Assembly: GCF_014174305.1 (NCBI RefSeq)
Contig: NZ_JABEQH010000002.1
Span: 1-64,000, forward strand
DNA: 64,000 bases
Direction of reading: 5' to 3'
From: Gluconacetobacter johannae
GTDB taxonomy: Bacteria > Pseudomonadota > Alphaproteobacteria > Acetobacterales > Acetobacteraceae
Positions 6,132 to 14,342 of the stretch are shown piece by piece; positions within the stretch are counted from its first letter, which is position 1; each line of letters opens with the position of its first letter. A model generated the notes under the pieces. It did not search any database, was not told where the DNA came from, and was given only the letters and a program-made list of their open reading frames with translations. Both the position numbers and the translations under genes were made by a program.

Positions 6132-8420
6132 ATGTTCCATATATCCCGCGCCGCCCGCTGGTCTCTCGGCGCGACGGCGCTTCTCGGCACCGTCGCGCAC
6201 GCGGCGCCGCCGCAAGACGGCACCCCCGCCACCACGTCGCAAAGACTGCCCGCGACAGAGAACATCATCGTCACCGGCGCCAACCGCGCCCCCGCGACCA
6301 TTCGTCCCGCCGGTCAGACAACTTACAGCGCCGATCGCAGCAGCTTCGGGAACCAGGTCGGCCAGACCGTTGCCGACATGGTGGTGACCATCCCCGGCGT
6401 CAGTTTCACACAGGGCAATGGTCCGCGCGATACGGTGGTGTCGGTGCGAGGCTCCGGTGATCGTCAGTCCTACGGGCTCAAGAACCTCCAGATCCTTGAG
6501 GACGGCTTCCCGATGACACAGTCGGATGGCACGGCCCGTGCGGATCTCATCGACCCTCACGCCTACGAGGGGGTGGATGTCTTCGAAGGGCCGGCCTCCA
6601 CCGTCTACGGCAACTACGCCATCAACGGCGCGATCAATTTCCGAACCCGCAAGGGCGCCGATATCCACGGCCTGGAACTTGGCTCGGATTTCGGCAGCTT
6701 CGGGATGTTCAACAATTACGTCACACTGGGGCTCGGGAATCGAACCTACGATCTGATGGTCTTCGGCAGCGATGTCCGAGGTCAGGGCTTCATCGCAAAC
6801 AGCAGCTACAATACCTCGACCGAGAACATGCGCCTGCGCGTCAATGTCACGCCATCGGACCGCCTGATCCTGAAGGTCGTCAATAATATCACGGATGCCT
6901 TTCTGCCCGTGCGCCTGTCGCTCAGCCAGTTCCGCGCCAACCCCTTCCAGCAGGGTTGCCAGGATGCATCGCATGCAGCGCCGGGGTGCGCTTTCGTCAA
7001 CCTTCTGGTGAACGGCCGCTATGGCGCAAAAGAGGCCATGAGCCCGCAAGCCGCCGGACTGGGGCGCTTCGATCGCCGCACGGTGGTCGGCCTGCGCTGG
7101 GAGCATGACTTCAACACTCACCTCACCTGGCGCAACCAGTTCACTTACGACCAGCGCCACGTCGACCAGCCGACATCCCCCACGGCGTTTGTCGGCCCCT
7201 ATAATTCCTACAACGTCAGCAGCGATATGACGCACCAGGCGCGGATCGGCGGAACCTCTCTGGAAACATTCGGCGGGGTGAACTTCGACTATCTCGACTT
7301 CGGTTATCAGACCTACAATGTCATGCCGTCCGGAGGCGCGACACGCGGTGCGAAAAGTTCGGAATCCTATGGTCATCAATGGAATCTGGGTGCCCGGTTC
7401 CAGGAAGACTGGCACTTTGCCCCGCGTTGGCATGCGGTCGTGGGGCTGGGAGGCACCTATTCGGACCTTGGCGCCGCGGAAACGCTCTACGGCTATTCCG
7501 AAGCAGGCGCGACCCGACGCGATATCACCGCCAACCGTTTTTTCTTCAACCTCGCCCCGGAGGGCGCGCTCATCTACACACCCACACAGGCATGGACGCT
7601 GCATACCCGTGTCGGAACGGCTTACGGAACGCCCTCGTCTTCCAATCTTTTCATAACACCACAAGGGACATACGGAAACAACACGCAACTGAAAAGCCAG
7701 ACCAGCGTGGGCGTCGATGTCGGCGCCGACTGGCGTCCCACCGCCGACATCCATATCCAGGCGACGGGATTTTACGAGTTCTATAACGACGAACTGGTCA
7801 GCCAGTCCGCCGGCGTGAACACGGTCGGATCGTACACCTTCAACGCTCCCGCCTCGCAGCATCGCGGCATCGTGCTGGGGGCGGACTGGAAACCGCTTCC
7901 CAAGACGCTGCCGGGCGGCAGAATGACCCTTGGCTATACCTACGATAATCAGGTTTACACGAACTACGCCGAAGTTCTTTCCAACAGCACGATGTCACGC
8001 AGCTTCAGCCGGAAGGGAAACCGTATTCCCGGCGTCATTCCCAATTTCCTCAACGCCCGTTTTCTCTACACCCAGCCCGATGGTCCGCTGGAAGGTCTGG
8101 GTGGCTATGCCGAAGTCACCTGGCGCGACGCGTACTGGCTGGACAATGCCAACCGCCTGAAAGCGCCCGGCTATGCGCTGCTCAATCTCGAAATCCACTA
8201 TGATCCACCGAAGCGTTTCGGATGGACACATCGTCTGCACTGGTACTTCGAAGTGCAGAACGTCGCCAACGAGACCTACGTCGCGGGCGCCACGAACATC
8301 AGCGATACGCTGCTCGCCAACGGGCGGCAGGCCGGCGGCAGCACACTCATGAACAGCACAGGCTCCATCTACGCCGGATCGCCACGGGCGTATTTCGGTG
8401 GTGTGCGGATCCGGCTCTGA
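6132..8420 (+). CDS. TonB-dependent outer-membrane receptor, probable copper-linked
   Basis: A 762-residue TonB-dependent transporter. It has a signal peptide ending near 'TVAHA', a TonB-box-like ENIIVTG segment, a plug domain with the VVSVRGSG and LILEDGFPMTQSDGTARADL-type region, and a beta-barrel ending in a terminal aromatic-rich strand (AYFGGVRIRL). It would pass a metal or metal complex into the periplasm using TonB energy. There is no N-terminal signalling domain, so it does not feed an ECF sigma factor. The ATG at 6132 gives a clean signal peptide; a TTG at 6114 is an alternative. Substrate is inferred from neighbours (Met-rich PepSY protein, SCO) as copper. Confidence 0.85.
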   Translation: MFHISRAARWSLGATALLGTVAHAAPPQDGTPATTSQRLPATENIIVTGANRAPATIRPAGQTTYSADRSSFGNQVGQTVADMVVTIPGVSFTQGNGPRDTVVSVRGSGDRQSYGLKNLQILEDGFPMTQSDGTARADLIDPHAYEGVDVFEGPASTVYGNYAINGAINFRTRKGADIHGLELGSDFGSFGMFNNYVTLGLGNRTYDLMVFGSDVRGQGFIANSSYNTSTENMRLRVNVTPSDRLILKVVNNITDAFLPVRLSLSQFRANPFQQGCQDASHAAPGCAFVNLLVNGRYGAKEAMSPQAAGLGRFDRRTVVGLRWEHDFNTHLTWRNQFTYDQRHVDQPTSPTAFVGPYNSYNVSSDMTHQARIGGTSLETFGGVNFDYLDFGYQTYNVMPSGGATRGAKSSESYGHQWNLGARFQEDWHFAPRWHAVVGLGGTYSDLGAAETLYGYSEAGATRRDITANRFFFNLAPEGALIYTPTQAWTLHTRVGTAYGTPSSSNLFITPQGTYGNNTQLKSQTSVGVDVGADWRPTADIHIQATGFYEFYNDELVSQSAGVNTVGSYTFNAPASQHRGIVLGADWKPLPKTLPGGRMTLGYTYDNQVYTNYAEVLSNSTMSRSFSRKGNRIPGVIPNFLNARFLYTQPDGPLEGLGGYAEVTWRDAYWLDNANRLKAPGYALLNLEIHYDPPKRFGWTHRLHWYFEVQNVANETYVAGATNISDTLLANGRQAGGSTLMNSTGSIYAGSPRAYFGGVRIRL

Positions 8421-8425
8421 GGCAC

Positions 8426-9790
8426 ATGACCATGAAACGTCTTCTCGCGGGCCTGGGGCCCGATCGTCGCACGGTCTGGCGCTGGCATTTCTTCGCGGGC
8501 CTGTTCTGTCTGCCCTTCATTGCGTTCCTGTCGCTGACAGGAAGCATCTATCTGTTCAAGCCGCAGGTCGACGCGCTGATCGACTGGCGTTTCGACCATC
8601 GTATGGCGGTCTCCGCGCCTTCTCCCCGGCAGGACGTCCGTGCCGCCCTGGCCGCCGTGCCCGGAAGCAGCTTTCTTGCGTATGAGCTTCCGCGCTCACC
8701 CCAGAGCGCGGCACGCGTGATTGTGGATCATGACGGGGAGGCCATTCGGGTCTATGTCGATCGGAACCGTCACACGATCCTGAAAACCGTCCCGGAAGAA
8801 AAGAGGTTCGAGCGGCTGGTCTTCCGCCTGCATGGACAGCTCCTGCTTGGCAATGCCGGTTCGGTCATCACGGAGATGGTCGCCTCCTGGACGATCGTTC
8901 TGGTGGTGACGGGCCTGTGGCTGTGGTGGCCCCGCGACCGGCGTCATTGGGGTGGTCTCCTGTATCCGCGCCTCAGCCCCGGCGGTCATGCACGCTGGCG
9001 GGATCTCCACGCCGTCACGGGCGTCTGGGTGTCCCTGTTCCTTACCCTGTTCCTGGTCTCGGGGCTGCCCTGGTCGTTTGTCTGGGGGCATGCGCTCCAG
9101 TCCGTCGAACACGCAGTCGGCCGGTTGACCTCGGTGCAGGACTGGGAAATCGGGGATGTTCCAGCACGTGACACCATTGCCGGTCGCCCGATGCCCATGC
9201 CGGGCAAGACGATGGATATGGCCGGTATGGACATGCCCGGAATGGACATGCCTGCCGCCATTCCGGCAGAGCCGGCCCAAGGGAGCCCTGCCGCGCTGGA
9301 TGCGGTGGTTCAGGCCGCCGAGGCGCTTGCCCTGCCGCCCCCGGTCCTTATAACGCCGCCCGCGTCCCCCGACGCACCGTGGACCGTCCGGTCCGATACG
9401 CAGGATCGTCCCTTGCGCGCAAGCGTGAAGGTCGGAGCGGACGGACGGCTGATCTCGCGCGAGACTTTCGCCCGGAAGGGGTGGGTCGATCGCGTCGTGG
9501 GCTATGGTGTGGCGGCGCATGAGGGGCATCTGTTCGGTTGGGCCAATCAGGCGCTCAATCTGCTGGTCGCCCTTGGCCTCATGCTGATGAGCGGCGCGGC
9601 GATCGTCCTGTGGCTGATACGCCGGCCTGCCGGTCGGTTCGGCGCGCCTCCACCGCTGGAATCGCAACGGGCTGGTGTCGCGGCAATCGGCGTCCTGTGC
9701 GTCCTGGGCGTGCTTCTGCCCGAACTTGGCGTCTCGCTGCTTCTGCTGGTTCTGGCAACCCGCCTTGCGCGCTTGGGGGAACGCGGGTGA
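8426..9790 (+). CDS. PepSY-domain membrane protein with Met-rich loop
   Basis: A 454-residue PepSY-associated TM helix protein. A first span lies at about residues 20-45, with others near 155-178, 197-220, 385-405 and the C-terminus. This layout is common to PiuB-like proteins coded next to TonB receptors. The periplasmic stretch at about residues 256-275 is very Met-rich (MDMAGMDMPGMDMP; eight Met in twenty residues), a typical Cu(I)-binding pattern. It starts five bases after the receptor stop, so the two are one operon. Some PepSY proteins reduce or release metal at the inner membrane; here copper handling is inferred. ATG 8432 is an alternative start. Confidence 0.82.
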   Translation: MTMKRLLAGLGPDRRTVWRWHFFAGLFCLPFIAFLSLTGSIYLFKPQVDALIDWRFDHRMAVSAPSPRQDVRAALAAVPGSSFLAYELPRSPQSAARVIVDHDGEAIRVYVDRNRHTILKTVPEEKRFERLVFRLHGQLLLGNAGSVITEMVASWTIVLVVTGLWLWWPRDRRHWGGLLYPRLSPGGHARWRDLHAVTGVWVSLFLTLFLVSGLPWSFVWGHALQSVEHAVGRLTSVQDWEIGDVPARDTIAGRPMPMPGKTMDMAGMDMPGMDMPAAIPAEPAQGSPAALDAVVQAAEALALPPPVLITPPASPDAPWTVRSDTQDRPLRASVKVGADGRLISRETFARKGWVDRVVGYGVAAHEGHLFGWANQALNLLVALGLMLMSGAAIVLWLIRRPAGRFGAPPPLESQRAGVAAIGVLCVLGVLLPELGVSLLLLVLATRLARLGERG

Positions 9791-9795
9791 GCGGC

Positions 9796-10437
9796 TCAGG
9801 ACCCAGGCAGCATGCGTGAGAGATCGGCCGCCATCTGATGAGAACTGGAATCGACCGGAATCATCCCCACAAGATGGTTCCGGCCGTCCATCAGATAAAG
9901 CAGGGAACTGTGGCCGATGAGATAGCCCGAGCCGTTGCCCGCATGGCGTCCGGCCGAGACGTGGAACGCGTCCATCACCGGTCGGAGCTGCCTGTCCGTT
10001 CCGGTCAGCCCCACGATGCGGGGCGAGAACCGTGACACATAATCCTGTACGACTGGTGGCGTATCGCGCTCCGGGTCCACGGAAATGAACATGGGCGTCA
10101 CGGCACGGCCTTTGGGGCCGAGTTCGTCCAGTGCCGCGGACATGGTTCCCAGCGTCAAGGGACAGACATCGACGCAATGAGTGTAGCCGAAATAGATCAG
10201 GGTGTATCGCCCCCGGAAATCATCCTGCGTGACGGCACGTTCGTACCCATCGGTCAGCGCATAAGGACCACCAACCGTGTCATGGTTCTGCGACGTCAGC
10301 AGCGTGCGGAAGGCTGCCGCCGCCGCCAGCAGGGCAACGGTCACTCCTGCGATCAGAAAGATAAGTTTCCGGTCCTGTTGCGCGGAGACACCGCTTCGTC
10401 GGGTATCCGCTCTTGTGCGACTGGTGTGGCGTTTCAT
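9796..10437 (-). CDS. SCO1/SenC family copper chaperone
   Basis: A 213-residue protein anchored by one N-terminal span (about residues 24-43), with a thioredoxin-like periplasmic domain. Copper ligands are seen: C88 and C92 in THCVDVCP (CxxxC) and H176 in IGHSS, all as in SCO1. SCO proteins deliver copper to the CuA or CuB site of heme-copper oxidases. It is convergent with the PepSY gene, only five bases apart. The start at 10437 (MKRH) was chosen; an in-frame ATG at 10482 would add fifteen residues that run toward the upstream repeat. Its location supports a copper function for the whole cluster. Confidence 0.88.
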   Translation of the reverse strand: MKRHTSRTRADTRRSGVSAQQDRKLIFLIAGVTVALLAAAAAFRTLLTSQNHDTVGGPYALTDGYERAVTQDDFRGRYTLIYFGYTHCVDVCPLTLGTMSAALDELGPKGRAVTPMFISVDPERDTPPVVQDYVSRFSPRIVGLTGTDRQLRPVMDAFHVSAGRHAGNGSGYLIGHSSLLYLMDGRNHLVGMIPVDSSSHQMAADLSRMLPGS

Positions 10438-10478
10438 GGGTGTACCATAGCAAGGACCAGTCTTCCGCGCATCCGAAG

Positions 10479-10592
10479 GCAAGGGCGTTGCCCTGGACCC
10501 ACCAAAGGGCCAAGCCCTTTGGAAACCCAGGACTTCATAAAACGAATGGGATGCAAGGGCCGAGGCCCTTGCCGGGTTCGGGCAGCGCCCGG
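10479..10592. repeat. Dispersed 3'-end repeat, copy 4
   Basis: Three hairpin modules (AAGGGCGTTGCCCT, CCAAAGGGC...GCCCTTTGG, CAAGGGCC/GGCCCTTG) lie downstream of the S9 peptidase stop on the minus strand. Orientation is reversed relative to the copies after plus-strand genes. It closely matches 37255-37365. Confidence 0.75.
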
Positions 10593-10607
10593 CTTTCCTG
10601 CGGCACG

Positions 10608-12608
10608 TCAGGCCCGCATGACCACCCGTTCGCCGACGTCCGGGACCGTGAAGCCGAAGACCTGGCCATAGAAATCCAGTTCCAGTTCCAGGGCGCGGCG
10701 GATCGTTTCCTCCCGGCGGAAGCCGTGGCTTTCGCCGGGGAATTCGTAATGGGCGTGGGGGATGCTGTTGTCCGCCAGGGCCTGGGCCATGGCGCGGGCC
10801 TGGCCGGGCGGGACCACGGCGTCGTCCAGCCCGTGCAGGAACAGCACCGGGGCGCGGATTCCGCTGGCCTGCGTCAGGGGGGACCGGGCCAGGTAGATGG
10901 CCTCGGCCGCCGGATAGGGGCCGACCAGGCTGTCCAGGTAGCGGGATTCGAATTTATGGGTCTCCTGCGCCAGGGCACGCAGGTCGGTGACGCCGTACAG
11001 GCTGGCTCCGGCGGCGAACAGGCTGGAGCGCGCCAATGCCAGCAGCACCGTCAGCCCCCCGGCGCTGCTGCCGCGAATGGCGATGCGGTGCGGATCGACG
11101 CGGCCGGTCTCGATCAGATGGCGGCAGGCGGCGATGCAGTCCGCCACGTCGATTTCGCCCCATTTCCCGTCCAGCCGCCGGCGATAGGCACGCCCGAAGC
11201 CGGTCGATCCGCCGTAATTGACGTCTACCACGGCGAAGCCCCGGCTGGTCCACCATTGCACCTTGAAGGAAAAGGCCTCGCTCGCCCGGCCGGTCGGGCC
11301 GCCGTGGGCCATCACGATCAAGGGCGGCTTCTCGTCCGCCGGGCCGCGAAAGCGGCTGCTGGCCGGCGGGTAGAAAAAGGCGTGGCCGTGCTGCGCCCCG
11401 CCCGGCCCGTCGGGCAGCGGGAAACGGATCGTCTCGGCCCGCGCGATGTCGCCGGGCGTCAGCGGCAGGGTTGTGGCCGCGCGCAGGACCTCCGGCGGCG
11501 CGCCGTCGCGACAGCGCACGATTGCCGGCGGCCCATCCGGCGGGGTGTCGATCCACGCCAGCGATCCGTCCGGCAGCGGGGCCGGGCACTGCGCCGGATA
11601 GCCCAGATTGATGGTGTGAACCGTCGCCGGCCGGTCCGTGCCGCGCGCGATATGGATCGTCCGCCCCTCGCCATGGTCGATGGCGATGGCCAGGATCGAC
11701 CCATCGGGCAGCGGACGGTAGCTGCTTTGCCCGAACACCCAGTGCGGCAGGCCGATTTCGGCTTCCATCGGGGCGACGGGCGCGGCCGCGCCGTCCGGCA
11801 GGGTGAAGCGCAGCAGGTTCCACCAGCCGCTGCGGTCCGACGCCGCATACAGCACCCGCGCGTCGGCCCAGGCCGGTTCGATGACCGATTCCGGATCGCC
11901 GTCGCCCGCCAGCGTCCGGACATCGTCCAGCGCGCATCCGCCGTCCACGTCCCGCGCCAGGCGGGCCAGGCGCAGGCGTGTCGCCTCCCATGGCATGGAC
12001 GGGTGGTCCCATTCGATCCATGCCAGAGAGCGCCCGTCCGGCGACGGTCGGGGCGAACTGACGAAATCCGGCCCGGACACCAGGACCTGCCCTTCCTGGG
12101 TCGCGGGATCGCCGCCCGCCAGCGGCAGCGCCACCAGGGTCGAGACCGGCTCGCCGCCCGCGCGATGGTCCTCGCGCACGCAGAACAGCCGGTCGCCCGC
12201 GGGGTCGAAGGCGAAATCGGCGAAGCGCAGGCCGCCGAGCGTGCTGATCGCCCGCGCCGGCGCGTCGGCCTCGACGATCCAGACGCTGCCGTCCGTGCGG
12301 TTGCTGAAGGCGACGCGGCCGCCCGAGGCGGCATAGGCCCCGCCCCCGTATTCATGCACCCGGGTGCCGACATCCAGCGGCGCGGGGGTGATATCGACCG
12401 CGCCCTCCTGCGCCCTCCAGCGGACCAGGACGGTCCGCCCGGCATCCGACGGGCGGGTTTCCAGCCAGAAGATCGCGTCGCCGTCGGTCTGCACCGCCGA
12501 CAATCCCACCGTCTTGCCCGCGACCAGCGCCGTGGTGACGGCGGACGGCCAGGTGCCGTAGGGCCGCTCGGAGACGGACGGACTATTCGCGACGGTCGGA
12601 TCTGCCAT
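10608..12608 (-). CDS. S9-family prolyl oligopeptidase / acylaminoacyl peptidase
   Basis: A 666-residue cytoplasmic serine peptidase with an N-terminal beta-propeller part (about residues 30-390) and a C-terminal alpha/beta hydrolase domain. The catalytic triad is visible: S515 in GSSAGG, Asp at 595/596 in HGLDDAVVPP and H628 in ESHGFRR. The HGGPTGRASE segment marks the oxyanion-side loop. No signal peptide is seen. It likely trims short peptides; the exact preference (prolyl, acyl-amino or dipeptidyl) cannot be told. Its start codon overlaps, on the opposite strand, an ATG in frame with the DedA gene. Confidence 0.87.
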   Translation of the reverse strand: MADPTVANSPSVSERPYGTWPSAVTTALVAGKTVGLSAVQTDGDAIFWLETRPSDAGRTVLVRWRAQEGAVDITPAPLDVGTRVHEYGGGAYAASGGRVAFSNRTDGSVWIVEADAPARAISTLGGLRFADFAFDPAGDRLFCVREDHRAGGEPVSTLVALPLAGGDPATQEGQVLVSGPDFVSSPRPSPDGRSLAWIEWDHPSMPWEATRLRLARLARDVDGGCALDDVRTLAGDGDPESVIEPAWADARVLYAASDRSGWWNLLRFTLPDGAAAPVAPMEAEIGLPHWVFGQSSYRPLPDGSILAIAIDHGEGRTIHIARGTDRPATVHTINLGYPAQCPAPLPDGSLAWIDTPPDGPPAIVRCRDGAPPEVLRAATTLPLTPGDIARAETIRFPLPDGPGGAQHGHAFFYPPASSRFRGPADEKPPLIVMAHGGPTGRASEAFSFKVQWWTSRGFAVVDVNYGGSTGFGRAYRRRLDGKWGEIDVADCIAACRHLIETGRVDPHRIAIRGSSAGGLTVLLALARSSLFAAGASLYGVTDLRALAQETHKFESRYLDSLVGPYPAAEAIYLARSPLTQASGIRAPVLFLHGLDDAVVPPGQARAMAQALADNSIPHAHYEFPGESHGFRREETIRRALELELDFYGQVFGFTVPDVGERVVMRA

Positions 12609-12648
12609 GTGTATGCTCCTGTTTGCCTGTTCCGTTCGTCGTATTGAC

Positions 12649-13356
12649 TTGACACCGCGCCGGCCAGACGGTTCCTCAGCCTGTTCTTCGCAACAGGACA
12701 GGTCCGGTCCCCTGCTTCATCAGTTCGAATCCCTTTTCATACAGTACGGATACGGCGTGATCGGCGTGGTCGTCATGCTGGAAAGCATGGGCCTGCCGCT
12801 GCCGGCCGAAACGCTGATTATTTCGTCCGCCCTGTATTGCGCGGCCACGCATCGGCTGGATATCGGCTGGGTCGCGGTGGCGGCTGTGGTCGGTGCGATC
12901 ATGGGGGACAATTTCGGCTATCTGATCGGGCGGATCTTCGGCTACCGCCTGCTGCAACGGCATGGGGCGAAGGTTTGCCTGACGCCGCAGCGCCTGATGC
13001 TGGGACGCTATCTGTTCAGCCGCCATGGCGGCAAGGTGGTGTTCTTCGGCCGCTTCATCGCCGTGCTGCGGGTCTTCGTCGCCCTGCTGGCGGGGGCGAA
13101 CCGGATGCCGTGGCACACGTTCCTGCTGTTCAACGCCCTGGGCGGCATCGGCTGGGCGGGGGGCTATGCGTTCTGCACCTATTATCTGGGGCACGAGGTG
13201 CTGCAAGTCTCGGGGCCTGTGGGGATCGCGCTGGGGCTCGTCGCGGTCGCGGTCATCGGCGGCGGGTTTTTCTTTCTCAAGAAGAATGAGCTGCGCCTGA
13301 CCCAGGAGGCCATGGCGGCGGCCGAACGCGAACGGAGAGGGGAAAGGCCGGCATGA
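12649..13356 (+). CDS. DedA family inner-membrane protein
   Basis: A DedA/Tvp38 (SNARE-associated) family protein of about 200-235 residues. The conserved parts begin HQFESLFIQYGYG and include ESMGLPLPAET, GDNFGYLIGR and FGRFIAVLRVFVALLAG with the GRF..xR motif. About four to five hydrophobic segments are present. DedA proteins recycle lipid carriers and support membrane potential. The start is unclear: in-frame ATGs exist only at 12607 and 12613, the first overlapping the divergent peptidase start, and the family N-terminus lies near 12712. I list the TTG at 12649; a CTG near 12712 is also possible. It overlaps the next gene by four bases (ATGA). Confidence 0.8.
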   Translation: MTPRRPDGSSACSSQQDRSGPLLHQFESLFIQYGYGVIGVVVMLESMGLPLPAETLIISSALYCAATHRLDIGWVAVAAVVGAIMGDNFGYLIGRIFGYRLLQRHGAKVCLTPQRLMLGRYLFSRHGGKVVFFGRFIAVLRVFVALLAGANRMPWHTFLLFNALGGIGWAGGYAFCTYYLGHEVLQVSGPVGIALGLVAVAVIGGGFFFLKKNELRLTQEAMAAAERERRGERPA

Positions 13357-14300
13357 ACGTACCCGCGAAATGGACGATCGACCGCGCCCCCGACCTGACC
13401 GGACGGGTCGCCGTGGTCACGGGTGCGACCGGCGGCCTGGGGTACGAAACCGCGTGCGGGCTGGCCGCGCGGGGGGCGATGGTGATCCTGGCCGGCCGCA
13501 ACCCCGACCGGGGCGCGGCCGCGCTGGCCCGCCTGCAGGGCCGGGTGGCGGACGCGCGGGCACGGTTCATGCCGCTGGACCTCGCCAGCCTGGCGTCGGT
13601 CGCCGCCTTCGCGCGGGACCTGGCGGACCAGGCGGCGTCGCTGGATATCCTGGTGAACAATGCGGGGCTGATGGGCGCGCCGAACCGGCAGGAAACGGCC
13701 GACGGGTTCGAGCTTCAGTTCGGGACCAACTATCTGGGCCATTTCGCCCTGACCGCGCGGCTGCGGCCGCTGCTGGTCCGGGCGCCGGGCGGCGGCCGCG
13801 TCGTCAGCGTCGCCAGCCTGGCGGCCTGGCGGGGGCGGATCGTGTTCGACGACCTGCAATCGCGCCATCGCTATACCCCCTTCGGGGCATACCAGCAGAG
13901 CAAGCTGGCCAACCTGATCTTCGCCCTGGAACTGGACCGGCGGGCGCAATCGGCGGGCTGGGCGCTCCATTCCATCGCCGCCCATCCCGGCTGGTCGCTG
14001 ACCGATATCGCGGTCAGCCGTTCGGACGCGCCGCAGGGCGTGGCCGAACGGCTGATGCGCCGCCTGACCCATGCGGCCTTCCGCCTGCTGGGACAGTCGG
14101 CCGAAGCCGGCGCCCGCCCGATCCTGTTCGCCGCCGCCGGGGCCGAGGCATCGGATGGCGGCTATTACGGCCCGTCGGGACGCGGAGAACGGCGCGGCCG
14201 GGTGGCCGACGCCCGCGTGCCGCCGCAGGCCCGCAACCTGCCGGCGGCACGGCGGTTGTGGGAGGTGTCGGAACGGCTGACGGGTGTTGCCCTGTCGTAG
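13353..14300 (+). CDS. Short-chain dehydrogenase/reductase (retinol dehydrogenase-like)
   Basis: A 315-residue NAD(P)-dependent SDR. The Rossmann motif TGATGGLG is at about residues 24-31, the NNAG motif near 102, and the active-site set has Ser in the SVASLAAW strand and YQQSK at about residue 188 (YxxxK). The longer C-terminal half resembles the retinol dehydrogenase/WWOX-like SDR subgroup. The ATG overlaps the stop of the DedA gene, so the two are translationally coupled. The substrate is unknown. It is convergent with the histidine kinase, with a hairpin between them. Confidence 0.88.
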   Translation: MNVPAKWTIDRAPDLTGRVAVVTGATGGLGYETACGLAARGAMVILAGRNPDRGAAALARLQGRVADARARFMPLDLASLASVAAFARDLADQAASLDILVNNAGLMGAPNRQETADGFELQFGTNYLGHFALTARLRPLLVRAPGGGRVVSVASLAAWRGRIVFDDLQSRHRYTPFGAYQQSKLANLIFALELDRRAQSAGWALHSIAAHPGWSLTDIAVSRSDAPQGVAERLMRRLTHAAFRLLGQSAEAGARPILFAAAGAEASDGGYYGPSGRGERRGRVADARVPPQARNLPAARRLWEVSERLTGVALS

Positions 14301-14305
14301 GGGCC

Positions 14306-14328
14306 TTCAAGGGGCTTAACCCCTTGGA
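14306..14328. terminator. Hairpin between convergent SDR and kinase genes
   Basis: CAAGGGG (14308-14314) pairs with CCCCTTG (14320-14326) around a CTTAA loop, with weak pairing extending two bases outward. It resembles one module of the dispersed repeat. There is no T run, so termination in either direction is unproven. Confidence 0.4.
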
Positions 14329-14342
14329 AATCCCGCGCGGTC

